Shown piece after piece: positions 1-10,779 of a stretch of DNA of 64,000 nucleotides; within the stretch, counting starts at the first letter, position 1, and each line of letters opens with the position of its first letter. The DNA comes from Batkoa obscura (taxonomy: Eukaryota; Entomophthoromycota; Entomophthoromycetes; Entomophthorales; Batkoaceae). The position numbers and the translations under genes were made by a program. The notes beneath the pieces are model-generated. The model had not been told where the DNA came from. It worked only from the letters and a program-made list of their open reading frames with translations, and ran no database searches. The stretch covers positions 1,550,001-1,614,000 of the forward strand of contig JASVEC010000007.1 in assembly GCA_030770535.1 (NCBI GenBank). Direction: 5' to 3'.

Positions 1-509
1 TTTTTGAGTTTTCTAATTTGCTAACAATTTCATTTATACGAAATTTGGATTTTTTTATTTATTTACCATACTTTTGTACCATTTATATTGACTCAGATTT
101 CAATTAAAAATAACTTATTTCATTCAATTTTTCATTTAACCACTTGGGTACCGTGGACGAACAATGTTTGCTAATTTTGTCAATTAAAAAATTATGACAA
201 GCATTGTTCGCATATGATTTTAAATTAAAATCATGACTAAAATTGCTCATCAACTTACCCTTGGCTAAACAAAAACTATGTTTAAATAGTCAGAAGAGGG
301 ATCAAAAAATCTGATCCAGTTGAACAGAATTTTCTTGAGATGCTTGGTACTCAGAGGGTTAATTTCTCTAACGAATAATAGATGAACTAAAACGCAGATG
401 ACATCATCAAATAGTGAAGGCTATAAAAATAAAATGGGGAAAGCAAGGATAAAATGAAATAGAGAAAATTAGGATAGAATAAGTTTAAAATTTATAAATT
501 TTGATAACA
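1..509. other. Intergenic region upstream of the helicase gene
   Basis: No gene is seen. The stretch holds the TTAA-flanked element at 136-362, described separately. The rest is AT-rich and should contain the helicase promoter, but no specific site can be named. Confidence 0.5.
136..362. mobile_element. TTAA-flanked MITE, piggyBac-like ends
   Basis: The element starts TTAACCACTTGGGTACC and ends GGTACTCAGAGGGTTAA. The ends are inverted repeats of each other at about 13 of 17 positions and each carries TTAA. It is about 227 bp with no coding capacity. Related ends occur at 25169-25283 and about 49737-49880. TTAA target duplication is typical of piggyBac and some Kolobok/Sola elements, so the superfamily is inferred from ends only. 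Confidence 0.6.
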
Positions 510-3351
510 ATGAGATACCTAGAAGGCTTAACTGAGGAGCAAGTTTTAGCGGTTCATAGTAATAGCGTAAATTTATTTATATCAGCAGGACCAGGATCAG
601 GTAATTCATAGGTTATGAGCTGATAAAGTATTCAAAATAGTAAATAGGTAAAACTCGTGTTTTAATTACAAGAGTTTTTGAAAAAGTGGTTCTCCCTATC
701 ATTAATGAAACCAGTGGAAATGGCAAGGTGAGTGATAGAACAGTGATTATTACCTTTACTAATAAAGCAGCAATGGAATTGAAGCAAAGATTAAATGAGT
801 TTATTAACCAACATACTGATAATAAATTAGTTAGGCCACTTAGCCAATACAAGTTTAAAAGTAGAATCTTTGTAGGAACATTTCATGCTTTTGGTTTTGA
901 ACTGATGCGAAAGCTTTCTCATTTGCTCCCATTTAAAGGAAGTGGATTTTCAATTATAGATAATAACAATGCAAAGAAAACTTTGAGTCAAATTGCAACA
1001 AGAGTCAAAGCTAAAAAAACACAAAGTAAAGAAGTGCATAAGGAATTTAAGGATAAACATTTTTTTGAAGTGTTTTATGAGCATAAACAATCAACACGAT
1101 TATCAGGACCCAAATTGATAGATAATAAGTATATTTTTGATGTCAAACATTTTGCAAAAGTATTTTTAGATAAGAATTATAAAATCAGCTATTTAGCAAA
1201 TAAAAGCAAAGTTCTTGAATTATATTGCGAAATTTATGAAGAATATTGTTCAGAACTCTATTTCACCAATAGCTTAGACTTTCATGACTTGTTACAATGG
1301 CCAATTTATATATATATGAAAGCTATGGCTAATCCAGAATTAAGTAAAGATTTAAACAAAATTGATAAGCTAGTAATAAACAACTTGTATGTTGATGAGT
1401 ACCAAGATTCGAATACTCTGCAATTACATTTTTTACAAATAATAAAGGAATACTCAGATAAAGTAAAATCAAAAATGAGCTCAACTGTAGTCGGAGATCC
1501 AGATCAATCAATTTTTGGTTGGCGTGACCACAAACCTCTTTATTTAAATGATGAAGATAAAAATATTAAAAATAAGAGAGGCTTGTTTGAATCTTCAATT
1601 TCAGATCAAAGAGAAAAACGAGGTTGGGAAACTATATTTTTGTCAAAAAATTTTAGATCAACACCTGCAATTATAAATACGGCAAATAAAGTCATATTCA
1701 ATGATGGAAGTCGTAAATCAAGAAATAAAGATGTTGGTTTAATCAAAGATTTTGATCACAAAGGTAGTGATAAGGACCCAAAGCCAGTTTTAATTTCTTT
1801 TCCAAGTGAAAAAGAAGAAGCAAAACGCATCGTAAATAGTATTAAAAGTATAAAAGATAGCGCAAATAGGTTTAAAGTAGGGGTGAAATATAGGGATATT
1901 TCAATACTCGTAAGAGCAACAAGGATTATATCTCCATTAGTAAAAGAATTTTTATATCATGGAATACCATATGAAGGGATAGGAAATTTTGGTTTATGGA
2001 ATCGTAAAGCAGTTACAGATATATTAGCTCATTTAAACATCATAAATAACCCGTGCGATAAAATCTCACTAGCTAGAATATTCAAATTTCCTCCTAAAAA
2101 AATAACTCCAAAGACCCAAAATGCTCTTTTGGAGCTGATAAATAGTGAATTCACCTTTAAAGATTTTGTAAATTGCTTAAACCAAAATGAGAAGGACACA
2201 AACATGAACATTTTTATTAAAAGTGAAGGAGTGCAGAAATTAAGAAAGCAATTTAACCAAATATATGAACTTGTTGATAGCAATGAAAAACAACTTACTT
2301 TAGATTTATTTATTAAAAAACTTATTGAGATTATAGAATATGACACTAATGATAAAGATGCAACGAAATTAGAGGATGGGGCCCCAGATCCATCATTTGA
2401 TGGGGATGATCCTTTAGAAGGTGCAACACCATTAGAAGCCCTAATTAAGTTTTCTGAAACACTTAGTTATTCGTATGAGCCTGAAGAAGATGAAGAGTAA
2501 ATGATATATAAATCAAACGTAACTTTATTAAACAATTTTAATATTAGCCCTGACCAGAGAATTGAGAATATGGGTCTTAAAGATACACTTACTGCACTTC
2601 TTCAAGCTGCAGGATTAGGTTATAACAATGATGATATCATAACTGATAATGAAAAGAAAAAGGCATTTTTAAGTAGAGACACAGTCAAGATTGCGACTTT
2701 ACATTCTTCTAAAGGTGAACTATATATTAATAATTTTGGTTTTATTAATATCTATTAGGGTTAGAATGGCCAATTGTGTATATAGTTGGCGTAGATAGTA
2801 ACTTAATACCTCACTATTTTTCTACAATATCTGGACGTACTGATGAAGAGGCGAGGTTGTTATATGTGGGAATTACTAGATGTAAATATCTTTTAGCAAT
2901 GTCGTATTGTAGAAGAAGAGATTACTCTAGAGATGATTCATGTGGTGAACCATCACCATTTTTGTCTAAACTAGGTAGTAATGATTTTGATGAAAAGTTT
3001 CCGAGTTTTGATAAAAAGTTTTTTACGAATTTGGCTACATTTTTGAACCTTGAATATGATGCTAAATTTATGGACTCTCAATCTGTTAAGGTAATTCGCT
3101 CTAAAGAAAATGATGGAGAATTGAGCCCCATAGAGCTTAATCATACCTCGTTCCTTCCTGGATTTGCTAGTGCTTCTTCACTACTCGATAGCAATAAAAG
3201 GCCATTTAAAAAGGGTAAAACAACCTGTTACAAGCCTAGTTTTAACCAAGGATCAGTCAACGTTATAAAGCTCGAATCGGACGATGGCTCTGGTGCTTCA
3301 CTTAATAATGTAGAGGTGACTGATCTTACTCATCCTCCATTTAGAGAATAA
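510..3351 (+). CDS. UvrD/Rep-family (Srs2-like) ATP-dependent DNA helicase, four exons
   Basis: Superfamily 1A 3'-5' helicase, probably acting in recombination control or repair like fungal Srs2. My model is exons 510-600, 648-2472, 2548-2714 and 2759-3351, giving 891 aa. The introns are 47, 75 and 44 nt, all GT-AG. Splicing joins the Walker A motif AGPGSGKT (about residues 26-33) and rebuilds motif V, ATLHSSKGLEWP (near residue 690). Also visible are motif Ia (ITFTNKAA), motif II VDEYQDS (about 279), motif III VVGDPDQSIFGW (about 312), motif IV NFRSTP (about 367) and motif VI LLYVGITR (about 730). The second intron is a multiple of three but contains an in-frame TAA, so retention would truncate the protein. 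The C-terminus after motif VI is short and divergent; budding yeast Srs2 is longer. Start and splice sites are inferred from motifs and consensus, not transcripts. Confidence 0.9.
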
Positions 3352-3769
3352 ATAGTTATAACAAATCGTATGCTTCCCAAAGGGTTATTTTAAATACATA
3401 CATTTTAGTATTTTATTCAAAATAAATCTTATCATAATAGCAATATTTTGTATTTTTAATTTCGTATACATTTAAAAGTATATATCCAAAAATAACGATG
3501 GAATACCAATCAGCTTATGATATTTTTGCTGAAACATTTATCAATGTTCCTAACACACTGACATAAGCACTTCTTGGGAAATTTGGATCTTGGTGTGGGA
3601 GATTTCGATTGATTGAAAGCCAAAAAGCTGCAAATTTGGACTGAGAATCAACCACAATAAATAATTTATAAAAAATATTGGTGATATATAATAAAATACT
3701 ATTATGTTTTAAAGTGATGTTTTAAAGGATTTGCTTTTATAAAAAGGTAAACCACAAGATTACACATAA

Positions 3770-3862
3770 AAAAAGTATTTTTTAAGAATTTTACTAACAA
3801 TTTTTCTGCTCAAATAGTGCTTAAAAGATGGAAAAAGTAATGAAGCCAAAAAAACACCCCCA
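3770..3862 (+). mobile_element. 99-bp MITE family, copy 1 (left end worn)
   Basis: It shares the family core (TTTAAGAATTTTACTAACAA, then CTCAAATAGTGCTTAAAAGA) and the right end CACCCCC. The left terminus is degraded. Confidence 0.75.
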
Positions 3863-4022
3863 TATATTAAAGACTTATAAATTTAAAAACTTAAAATTTG
3901 GATTAATTTTTAAATAAATTTTGAAACCAATTCAGACATCCTTATATACTTTTATTACATGCTTAGTATTTTTAATAATTTATAATAATTTTAATGAAAA
4001 CAAGTTTCAGTATTGTTGATAT

Positions 4023-4121
4023 GAGGATGTTTTTTTTGGCTTCATTATTTTTTCCATTTTTTAAGCACTATTTGAGTGCAAAGATTGTTAGTAAAATTCT
4101 TAAACAAAAAAATACATCCCC
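4023..4121 (-). mobile_element. 99-bp MITE family, copy 2
   Basis: Reverse-oriented copy starting GAGGATGTTTTTTTTGG and ending ACATCCCC. It faces copy 1 at a distance of about 160 bp. Confidence 0.8.
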
Positions 4122-4978
4122 GTATTTTTATTTTATATTAAGCCAGCTTAAGCTTAAAATAACCTAATAAGCTAAAACTCTTTTTAATCATTTATTTTTA
4201 AAGTTATAAATGTTTTTTTTTATTTTCAACTATTTATAATATTTGTATTTTTTTCAAAATTGTTAGCAAAATTCTTAAATATAGAAATACATCTCTATAT
4301 ATTTGAATTTTAAAAAAAGTATTTTTTAAAAATTTGAGTATATTTTTATAATTTATAAATTATTTATTTTAAAAGCAATTTTTTTAATAAAAAAGTAAGT
4401 TTTAACTAGTTATTATTTAACAGTTGTATACAAGTATAATCATATTATTATAATTAAAAACGTATTATTTTATATATAATATAAATATTTTAAATTAATT
4501 CAACTTTAATAGTTAAATGCATAACGTTAAATATTCTATTACTTTTTAAAAAAATAATGACATTTAACTTCCAACAATTACATTATAAAAAAAACAAAAC
4601 CGCAAGTTTCTAATATTGATAGTTTTTGAAAATAAGCTAAAAATATAATTCAATCAGATTAAGTATTCAGATAAGTTTAACTAGGATATAATTGAAAAAA
4701 GTATATGATTGAATGGATAAATAGAATTAGTAATTGAAGTTTGAATTTCGATAGAATACTCCAATTAAATACCAGTTTATTTTGCTTACCAAATATTATT
4801 ACAAAATCTTAATATATACTTTATTCAGGTTTTTATCATAATATGGCTATGATGCTTAATAAATCCGAAACTATTACTTGTTCTCCAGCCATTTTATTTT
4901 AATAAAGTGGAAAAATTATTCTTTAACTTTTTTAAAGTCTATTCTTCAAATTTGTTTGCAATTAAATTTTTGAATATT

Positions 4979-5145
4979 ACAGTTACTCCAACTCTATTGC
5001 GATCTAGCTGATTGCATATTTAAGAAGAATTTTTTGTCAGCATTTTTTAGAAATCTATTGGTTGGGCTCTCAAAAAACCAGACGAGAAAATACTTAACTC
5101 TAAAAATAACGCAAATTAGATCATAATAGAGCTTCAGCGGTATAG
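4979..5145. mobile_element. ACAGCTG-ended MITE family, copy a (diverged)
   Basis: The left end resembles ACAGTTACTCCAACTCTATT, and the right end near 5120-5143 reads ATAATAGAGCTTCAGCGG, its approximate inverse. Size is about 165 bp. Better conserved copies lie at 25000-25161, 43121-43276 and 48905-49070. Confidence 0.55.
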
Positions 5146-5400
5146 TCTAAGTGTACTTTGGTTATATTTATATGTTATTCGCTATAAGAGCTAGATGGTT
5201 TCTATTTAAATGTGAATTTATACTAAAAAACTATTTTTGAAAATTATAATGATAAAGTAATTCTTATTAATTTCCATTTGTTTTTTTTCAATTACTTATT
5301 TAAGATCAATAAAAATCTATTTGATTCAGAACACCAACATAAAAATCAACAGCAAATTCCATAAAACTGGATCTTAAAATATTACTTTTTAATATATTCA

Positions 5401-6612
5401 ATGGTGGAAAACAGTTTAGATAGGTTAGCCGATCATCAGCAAAGTTATCTTGAGAAGTATCATAATTTTGATCCGCGGCCTGATGCCAACAAAATAAAAT
5501 GTATAGCTTCTGAAGTTAAACTAACTGCTAAGGCAGTGAAAGCTTGGTTTGCAGCTAAAAACAAAGATAGTAAGCCGAGGAAAAAAGATAAAAAAGCAAG
5601 TAGTGAGATAAAAGATAGTAAATCAGCTACCGGACCAAACACTACTTTTAATAAAAATTTGATGAGATCACTTGGTATTAAGCAAGACCAATCAAATAGT
5701 AATGTAAGTATCCCTACCCCACCTTCAAAGAATAACATTAGTACTCCTACCCAACCTTCAACTAATAATATTAGTACTCCTATTTATTCTTCAATTAACA
5801 ATAATGTGTCAGTTCACCCACAATACACAGCATTAAGTAGCGTAAATAATACCAGGCTACAAATAGCAAACGGTATGCAACATAATAGTCATTCTATAAA
5901 TGTAGCAAACCACTTTAGGGGACTTCATGATAATAGTATAACAGGATCTAATCTGGAACGTGAAAACATGCCCAATGAAAGTAACGTAAGTCAGCAACAA
6001 CCATACCCAGTTCTAAATAATCCTCAACCAAACGAAAACCATAATTTCCAAGAGCCATATCATAGAAATATAACTTCAAACCTTTCAGCTATAAACTTTG
6101 TTCCTCAAAATACAAGGTTTGAAAATAATGCACAAGTTAATGGGTTTCACGCTAATAGAGCAGCTGAAAAAACCTCATCTACTAATCCTAATATAACAAA
6201 CTCCTATATCCGTGAAGAAATGTTTAAAAATATAGGAATCAACCCACCAAAAGAAGAGCAATTAAATCATCAAGTTGAGCCGAATGGTTCTAAACTTAGG
6301 GATATAAATAGTCAATTCCAGAATAAGATTTTAGGGGGTAATAAAATCTTACTAGAAGATCAAGCACAAGAAAATCCAACAAAAAAGGAAGTTAAGGCTG
6401 AGGAATCATTATATCACTTTGGTACTTCTAATTTCAATACTGGTTTCAAACCAGTTAGTAAGGTATCTAGGGTTGAGGTTGCATTTCATACGCTACTATC
6501 ACCTAATCTAAGTAAACAACAACTTATATTGCCTGATCTATCAACTATTAAGAGAGATACTAATTACAAGGGTTCCGATCCACATTTATTTAAAATTGCA
6601 AGGCCTTTATAA
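5401..6612 (+). CDS. Homeodomain-like transcription factor with atypical recognition helix
   Basis: 403 aa, one exon. Residues about 8-66 look like a divergent homeodomain: LxxHQxxYLEKY in helix 1, IAxEVKLT before helix 3, then KAVKAWFAAKNKDSK followed by a basic tail. The Trp48-Phe49 pair is kept, but the position that is Asn51 in nearly all homeodomains reads Ala, and Arg53 reads Asn. That would weaken normal base contacts. The remainder is low-complexity, rich in Asn, Ser, Gln, Thr and Pro, with a repeated STP-NNI motif around residues 100-130, as in many fungal regulators. A nuclear role is inferred. It could also be a homeodomain fold that has lost DNA binding. Confidence 0.65.
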   Translation: MVENSLDRLADHQQSYLEKYHNFDPRPDANKIKCIASEVKLTAKAVKAWFAAKNKDSKPRKKDKKASSEIKDSKSATGPNTTFNKNLMRSLGIKQDQSNSNVSIPTPPSKNNISTPTQPSTNNISTPIYSSINNNVSVHPQYTALSSVNNTRLQIANGMQHNSHSINVANHFRGLHDNSITGSNLERENMPNESNVSQQQPYPVLNNPQPNENHNFQEPYHRNITSNLSAINFVPQNTRFENNAQVNGFHANRAAEKTSSTNPNITNSYIREEMFKNIGINPPKEEQLNHQVEPNGSKLRDINSQFQNKILGGNKILLEDQAQENPTKKEVKAEESLYHFGTSNFNTGFKPVSKVSRVEVAFHTLLSPNLSKQQLILPDLSTIKRDTNYKGSDPHLFKIARPL

Positions 6613-8090
6613 ACTTTTAATTTTTAAAAAGTCATGTTATTGTATAAATTCTCTAAATTTATTTCTGAATGTACTTTTGCTTTTTTTTTAAATCCTTTTT
6701 CTTTTTTTCTAAAATTATACTTTGTTTTTTGAACCTTTTTTAATTAAGCCTAAAGTTCTTGATCAAATTATTCCAGATTTAGAATCCATTTTGTATTAAA
6801 TTTATATTAAGAAATAAGGTACAATAAAAAGATGAAATCTAGAAATAAACGGGAATTTTTCTATTTATTATCTTTATCTTTTTTAGCTATACTAATTAAT
6901 TGAATGTATTTTGTTAAAATTGTGTTACCTTAATTAGCGCTCTATAGGTTAGTTTATGAGAATATTAGTAACGTATCTTTAAAATAACCATATTGTTTAT
7001 GTAAATTAGGCTTTATATATTGTCGTATTCAATTAAATTTATCAAAGCTTCAATTAAACTCAACTTTTACTGTTATCCTATTCCTTAGTTAAAAATGGTC
7101 CTAATAATAAAGTTAAAGTAAACGTAACCTTGTATTGAGTATGACTTTTATCCTAAGAGAATAAACAGCCATTTGATTCAGTAAATATACTCAAGCTATT
7201 GTAACAGTTGTAATTCATATGCAAGTAATCTGGGTTGATAAATTGCAATATCAATCTATTTAATACAATATAAATAAAACATTAGATTTAGTAAAACCTG
7301 ATTGTAACGGATACAATGAAATATTTAATTTAACATTTCAATTGTGGTTTTGTGAACTGTTTGTTTGATGAAATAGATTAGATTTCTATTGAATTCATCC
7401 TTTAATTGAAATGTAAATGATAAAGTGCTATAAATAAACCCAAGGTTACTTGCCAACCATAGAACTTAACCACCATGCAAAGTTGACAAATAGTTATTGT
7501 ATCTCGTTTATTATTTTTAGCAACTCTTTCAAGAATCTAATCTTGCTTAAAAAATATTTTATTCTGATTAATGGAACAAAATGTTCATTAATATTAAATT
7601 TATTAACTTGTTTTTGTTTAAACTTCTATTTATAAATAGAAGTTTTTTAAATCATGCTGTCCTTTTGTTCCAGTTGTAAAAACGCTTCCAAACTTAGGCC
7701 AGACGATTATATTTTATCTTTGAATGTGGTTGACTTTAATTAGCTAGTATTAATAAATTCTTGGTTTCTTTACGTTGTAAAATTAAATAATAGAATGCAT
7801 ATAAATATAGTAAATTTACAGAAATATGCATTGTGTTGCTTCTATAATTTAATTACAACTATTCGAAACAGCTGTATAAAAAAAACTAAATTAATGTTAA
7901 AAAATATAGTTGCCATTCATCATACAGCTTTTTACACCTTTACTTGTAATTCATGCACCTATTTTTTGATATATTTCTATTATTAATTGCATTTTTTAGC
8001 ATTGATTTATATTTTATCTTATAATAAAATATTAAAAAAAGTTTAAAACTATTTAATAACTTTTTATAAATATATCAAAAATTAATAAAA
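6613..8090. other. Intergenic region, nothing recognised
   Basis: About 1.5 kb of AT-rich DNA. Two short open frames (7450-7635, 7795-7986) have no family resemblance and a composition expected by chance. A short inverted repeat (TTCTATTTATAAATAGAAG, about 7623-7641) is present. No gene is supported. Confidence 0.45.
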
Positions 8091-8093
8091 TAA

Positions 8094-8180
8094 TGTGAAG
8101 GTATTTTTTTAGCTTCATCACTTTTCCCATCTTTTAAGTGCTATTTGAGTGGAAAGGTTGTTAGCAAAAGTTGTAGTATG
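8094..8180 (-). mobile_element. 99-bp MITE family, truncated copy
   Basis: The GAAGGTATTTTTTTAGCTTC left part and the AAGTGCTATTTGAGTGGAAA core are recognisable. The distal end is lost or diverged. Confidence 0.6.
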
Positions 8181-8441
8181 TAAATAAATATATATTTCTA
8201 TAAAACTTGATCGAAAAATATTTATTGTTGACTGCTTTATAGCCAGCATTGCAGATTTACTATCAAATAAATAAATAATTTTAATGTTACAATTACATTA
8301 TTAATACATCACTAAGTTAATAAGTAGCTGGATAGGAGGGAGTGGTTAGCCCCAAAACTATAATCAACCATCCTTATATAGTACAAGCAATATAATGACA
8401 GTTTTTATTTATTGTTATAATTACTTGTTTTTTAACTATTT

Positions 8442-8540
8442 GGGGCTGTTTTTTTTAGTTTCATTATTTTTCCATTTTTTAAGCGCTATTTATGTGGAAA
8501 AATTGTCAGTAAAATTCTTAAATACAAAAATACATCCCCA
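8442..8540 (-). mobile_element. 99-bp MITE inserted in an older repeat, with visible empty site
   Basis: The element splits a sequence that is uninterrupted near 10080 (reverse complement). The empty site reads TTAACTATTTATTAACTT. The filled site has ATTT on both sides of the element. This directly shows a 4-bp target duplication. Confidence 0.85.
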
Positions 8541-9131
8541 TTTATTAACTTAGGTATTAATAATTTAAATAATATCAACATTTAATAATTAATTTCTATC
8601 ATTTAATAAGCTATTTACTTGCTTATGTGAAAGTTGATACTCAGTGGTCGGAGTTAAAAGCTATTCTTGCTTAATTAACTTGCCTTGAGTCGAACGGTCT
8701 TAGTTTATGTAACTAAGATAGACTTAACTTAATAGAAATAATACATATGAGCTACGAATTATGTAAAACAAATATAATAGAAAATACTACTGTAAAATCT
8801 ATGTAAGACGTCGTTAGAAAGACTTAGTGACTTTGTTAATGATACGTTATCAGGGAGTAATTCAATTAAAAAGCCTCGAGTTAGTATGTAGAAGGATCTC
8901 TTTTATACTCCAACTGGGTGGCTATATATAAGGAACATTGTAGCAGTTATTCCTTATTATAGTTGCCAAGTATGGACATTAAAACGTGGGCAATAAGTTC
9001 TTCATGATCAGGTGGTAGCAATTCTCACAGCAAATCTATATAAGGAACTCTGAATTGATTATCATATTATAATCAATCCTAGAGCTAATGAACCGATATT
9101 TCACAGCTATTAAGTTTTATAGTGTTTTATA

Positions 9132-9230
9132 TGGCGATGTATTTTTGTGTTTAAGAATTTTACTAACAATTTTTCTACTCAAATAGCGCTTAAAAGATAG
9201 AAAAAATAATGAAACCAAAAAATACATCCC
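9132..9230 (+). mobile_element. 99-bp MITE family copy
   Basis: Starts GGCGATGTATTTTTGTG and ends CAAAAAATACATCCC. It is the first of three copies packed into about 360 bp. Confidence 0.8.
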
Positions 9231-9279
9231 TATGTAGTGCATAGCTTATTATGTGGTATTTTTATTAATTTAAGCTTAT

Positions 9280-9377
9280 GGGGATGTATTTTTTTGTTTA
9301 AGAATTTTACTAACAATCTTTCCGCTCAAATAGCGCTCAAAAAATGGAAAAAATAATGAAACCAAAAAAAACATCCT
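9280..9377 (+). mobile_element. 99-bp MITE family copy
   Basis: Starts GGGGATGTATTTTTTTG and ends AAACATCCTC, flanked on both sides by TTAT (4-bp duplication). With the next copy it forms a palindrome. Confidence 0.85.
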
Positions 9378-9393
9378 CTTATCTTAGTTATAT

Positions 9394-9492
9394 GGGAGTG
9401 TTTTTTTTGGCTTCATTGTTTTTTCCATTTTTTAAGCGCTATTTGAGTGGAAAGATTGTTAGTAGAATTCTTAAACAAAAAAATACATCCCC
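9394..9492 (-). mobile_element. 99-bp MITE family copy, inverted to its neighbour
   Basis: Starts GGGAGTGTTTTTTTTGG and ends AATACATCCCC, flanked by ATAT on both sides. The ~16-bp gap to the preceding copy makes a hairpin-capable pair. Confidence 0.85.
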
Positions 9493-9698
9493 ATATAAAC
9501 TAAAACATTCTAACTTGTAACTAGTTAATTAAGCAAAAGCTGCTTTTAACTCCAACCACTGAGTACTAACTTCCACAAATATAAGTAAAAATCAATATAA
9601 TTACTCAAAAATAATTAATAATAATAAAATACTAACATTATAAATTATTATCAAAAATACAAAAAAAATTAAAGATGAACAAATTAAAGTTATTATAT

Positions 9699-9796
9699 GG
9701 GGATGTATTTATTTGTTTAACAATTTTATTAACAATTTTTCTGCTCAAATAGCGCTTAAAAGATGGAAAAAGTAATGAAGCCAAAAAAACACTCCC
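9699..9796 (+). mobile_element. 99-bp MITE inserted in transposase remnant
   Basis: Full-length copy flanked by ATAT on both sides. It interrupts the decayed transposase sequence at 9577-10060. Confidence 0.85.
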
Positions 9797-10244
9797 ATAT
9801 AATATTTATTTAATAAAAGTAAAAAAGTGATATATAATAAATATTTTAATGATTTAAAAAATGAAGCAGTAGCTAAGTTAATATTTTTTAAATATATATT
9901 AAGTAATTTTAAAAATGCAGTAAAAAAACATATTTATGTAACATATGTGCTTAATACACAGTTTAAAAAAAAAAAAATATTATTAAACTACATTGTTATT
10001 CAGTATCTGATAGATCAAAAAAAAGCGATATAATTCCAATTAAAGTTTTAGAGTCTATAGAAAATTACTAATAGCTAAGTTAATAAATAGTTAAAAAACA
10101 AGTAATTATAACAATAAATAAAAACTGTCATTATATTGCTTGTACTATATAAGGATGGTTGATTATAGTTTTGGGGCTAATCACTCCCTCCTATCCAGCT
10201 ACTTATTAACTTAGTAATATATTAATATCAGCATATAGGTTATA

Positions 10245-10396
10245 TTAGTAGAAGCTTTGCTAATCCGGGAATTCTTGTTAAATTTAGTAGAAATTCTGCC
10301 AACTTATAATATAAATCATAACAGAATAATCTAAAACTGTGCCAGGTATTTTTGCTTTTTAATAAAAAAACGAAACCAATTCGGGCATCTTTATAT
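10245..10396. repeat. Dispersed repeat ending GAAACCAATTCGGGCATC
   Basis: This stretch matches 19055-19272 (shared blocks such as GTTATATTAGTA and TTGCTAATCCGGGAATT). Its right end resembles the ends seen at 3915-3950 and 15958-15980. It is a non-coding repeat, probably the terminus of another mobile element. Origin unknown. Confidence 0.5.
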
Positions 10397-10779
10397 GCAA
10401 GTTAAGGGATATGGTGAAATAAATTTATCCGGTTTAAGTTGCGGAAAAATTATTATTTAATTTAATATATAAAATAGACACCTGTATTGAATTTACTACT
10501 TTCTAAACAGTAATAAATAGAAAAGTAAATGAAACTGAACAATCGCAATAAATAATTAAACTGGATTTGAAATATGTTTAAGTATATTAGGGCAATCTGG
10601 GGTTTATTCTATAAATAATATCATAAACCAAGCTAATATTACAATGAATTGATATATTATTTCTATATTCTAATAACAAAAGAAATATTCTTGATTATCA
10701 TCGGAATAAGAGAGACATTAAACGTTCTATTAAAAAGCTTAATTGATAGAGGAAAAGGGTAAACTCCATTTGTGGAATT

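Larger units (their letters stand above)
3352..5400. other. Intergenic region with several short repeats
   Basis: About 2 kb without a gene. It contains two copies of the 99-bp MITE (about 3770-3862 and 4023-4121), a copy of the 85-bp repeat that ends GAAACCAATTCAGACATCC (about 3868-3950) and one member of the ACAGCTG-ended family (about 4979-5145). The rest is AT-rich with no recognisable signal. Confidence 0.5.
8200..10245. mobile_element. Rearranged, internally deleted copies of the long-TIR transposon
   Basis: Both ends carry the same ~165 bp segment in opposite orientation (left about 8296-8562, right about 10068-10236), each matching 18293-18462 of the fuller copy. Left of centre, 8200-8627 is a reverse-complement match to about 18225-18560. 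8628-8960 matches the long left TIR and about 9510-9576 the inverted other end. 9577-10060 matches transposase codons from about 16905 onward, with deletions. Five 99-bp MITEs sit inside (8442, 9132, 9280, 9394, 9699). No reading frame is intact. The arrangement needs either nested insertion or head-to-head rearrangement. Confidence 0.7.

Noticed and set aside
7450-7986. Two short frames of about 60 codons
   Set aside because: No family likeness, no good start context, and composition expected by chance in AT-rich DNA.
9132-9796. Evenly spaced repeats resembling a CRISPR array
   Set aside because: Units are 99 bp, in both orientations, with inverted ends and 4-bp duplications: MITEs, not CRISPR.
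9827-10033. 68-codon frame
   Set aside because: A worn piece of the transposase, not a gene of its own; matches codons near 17130-17290.
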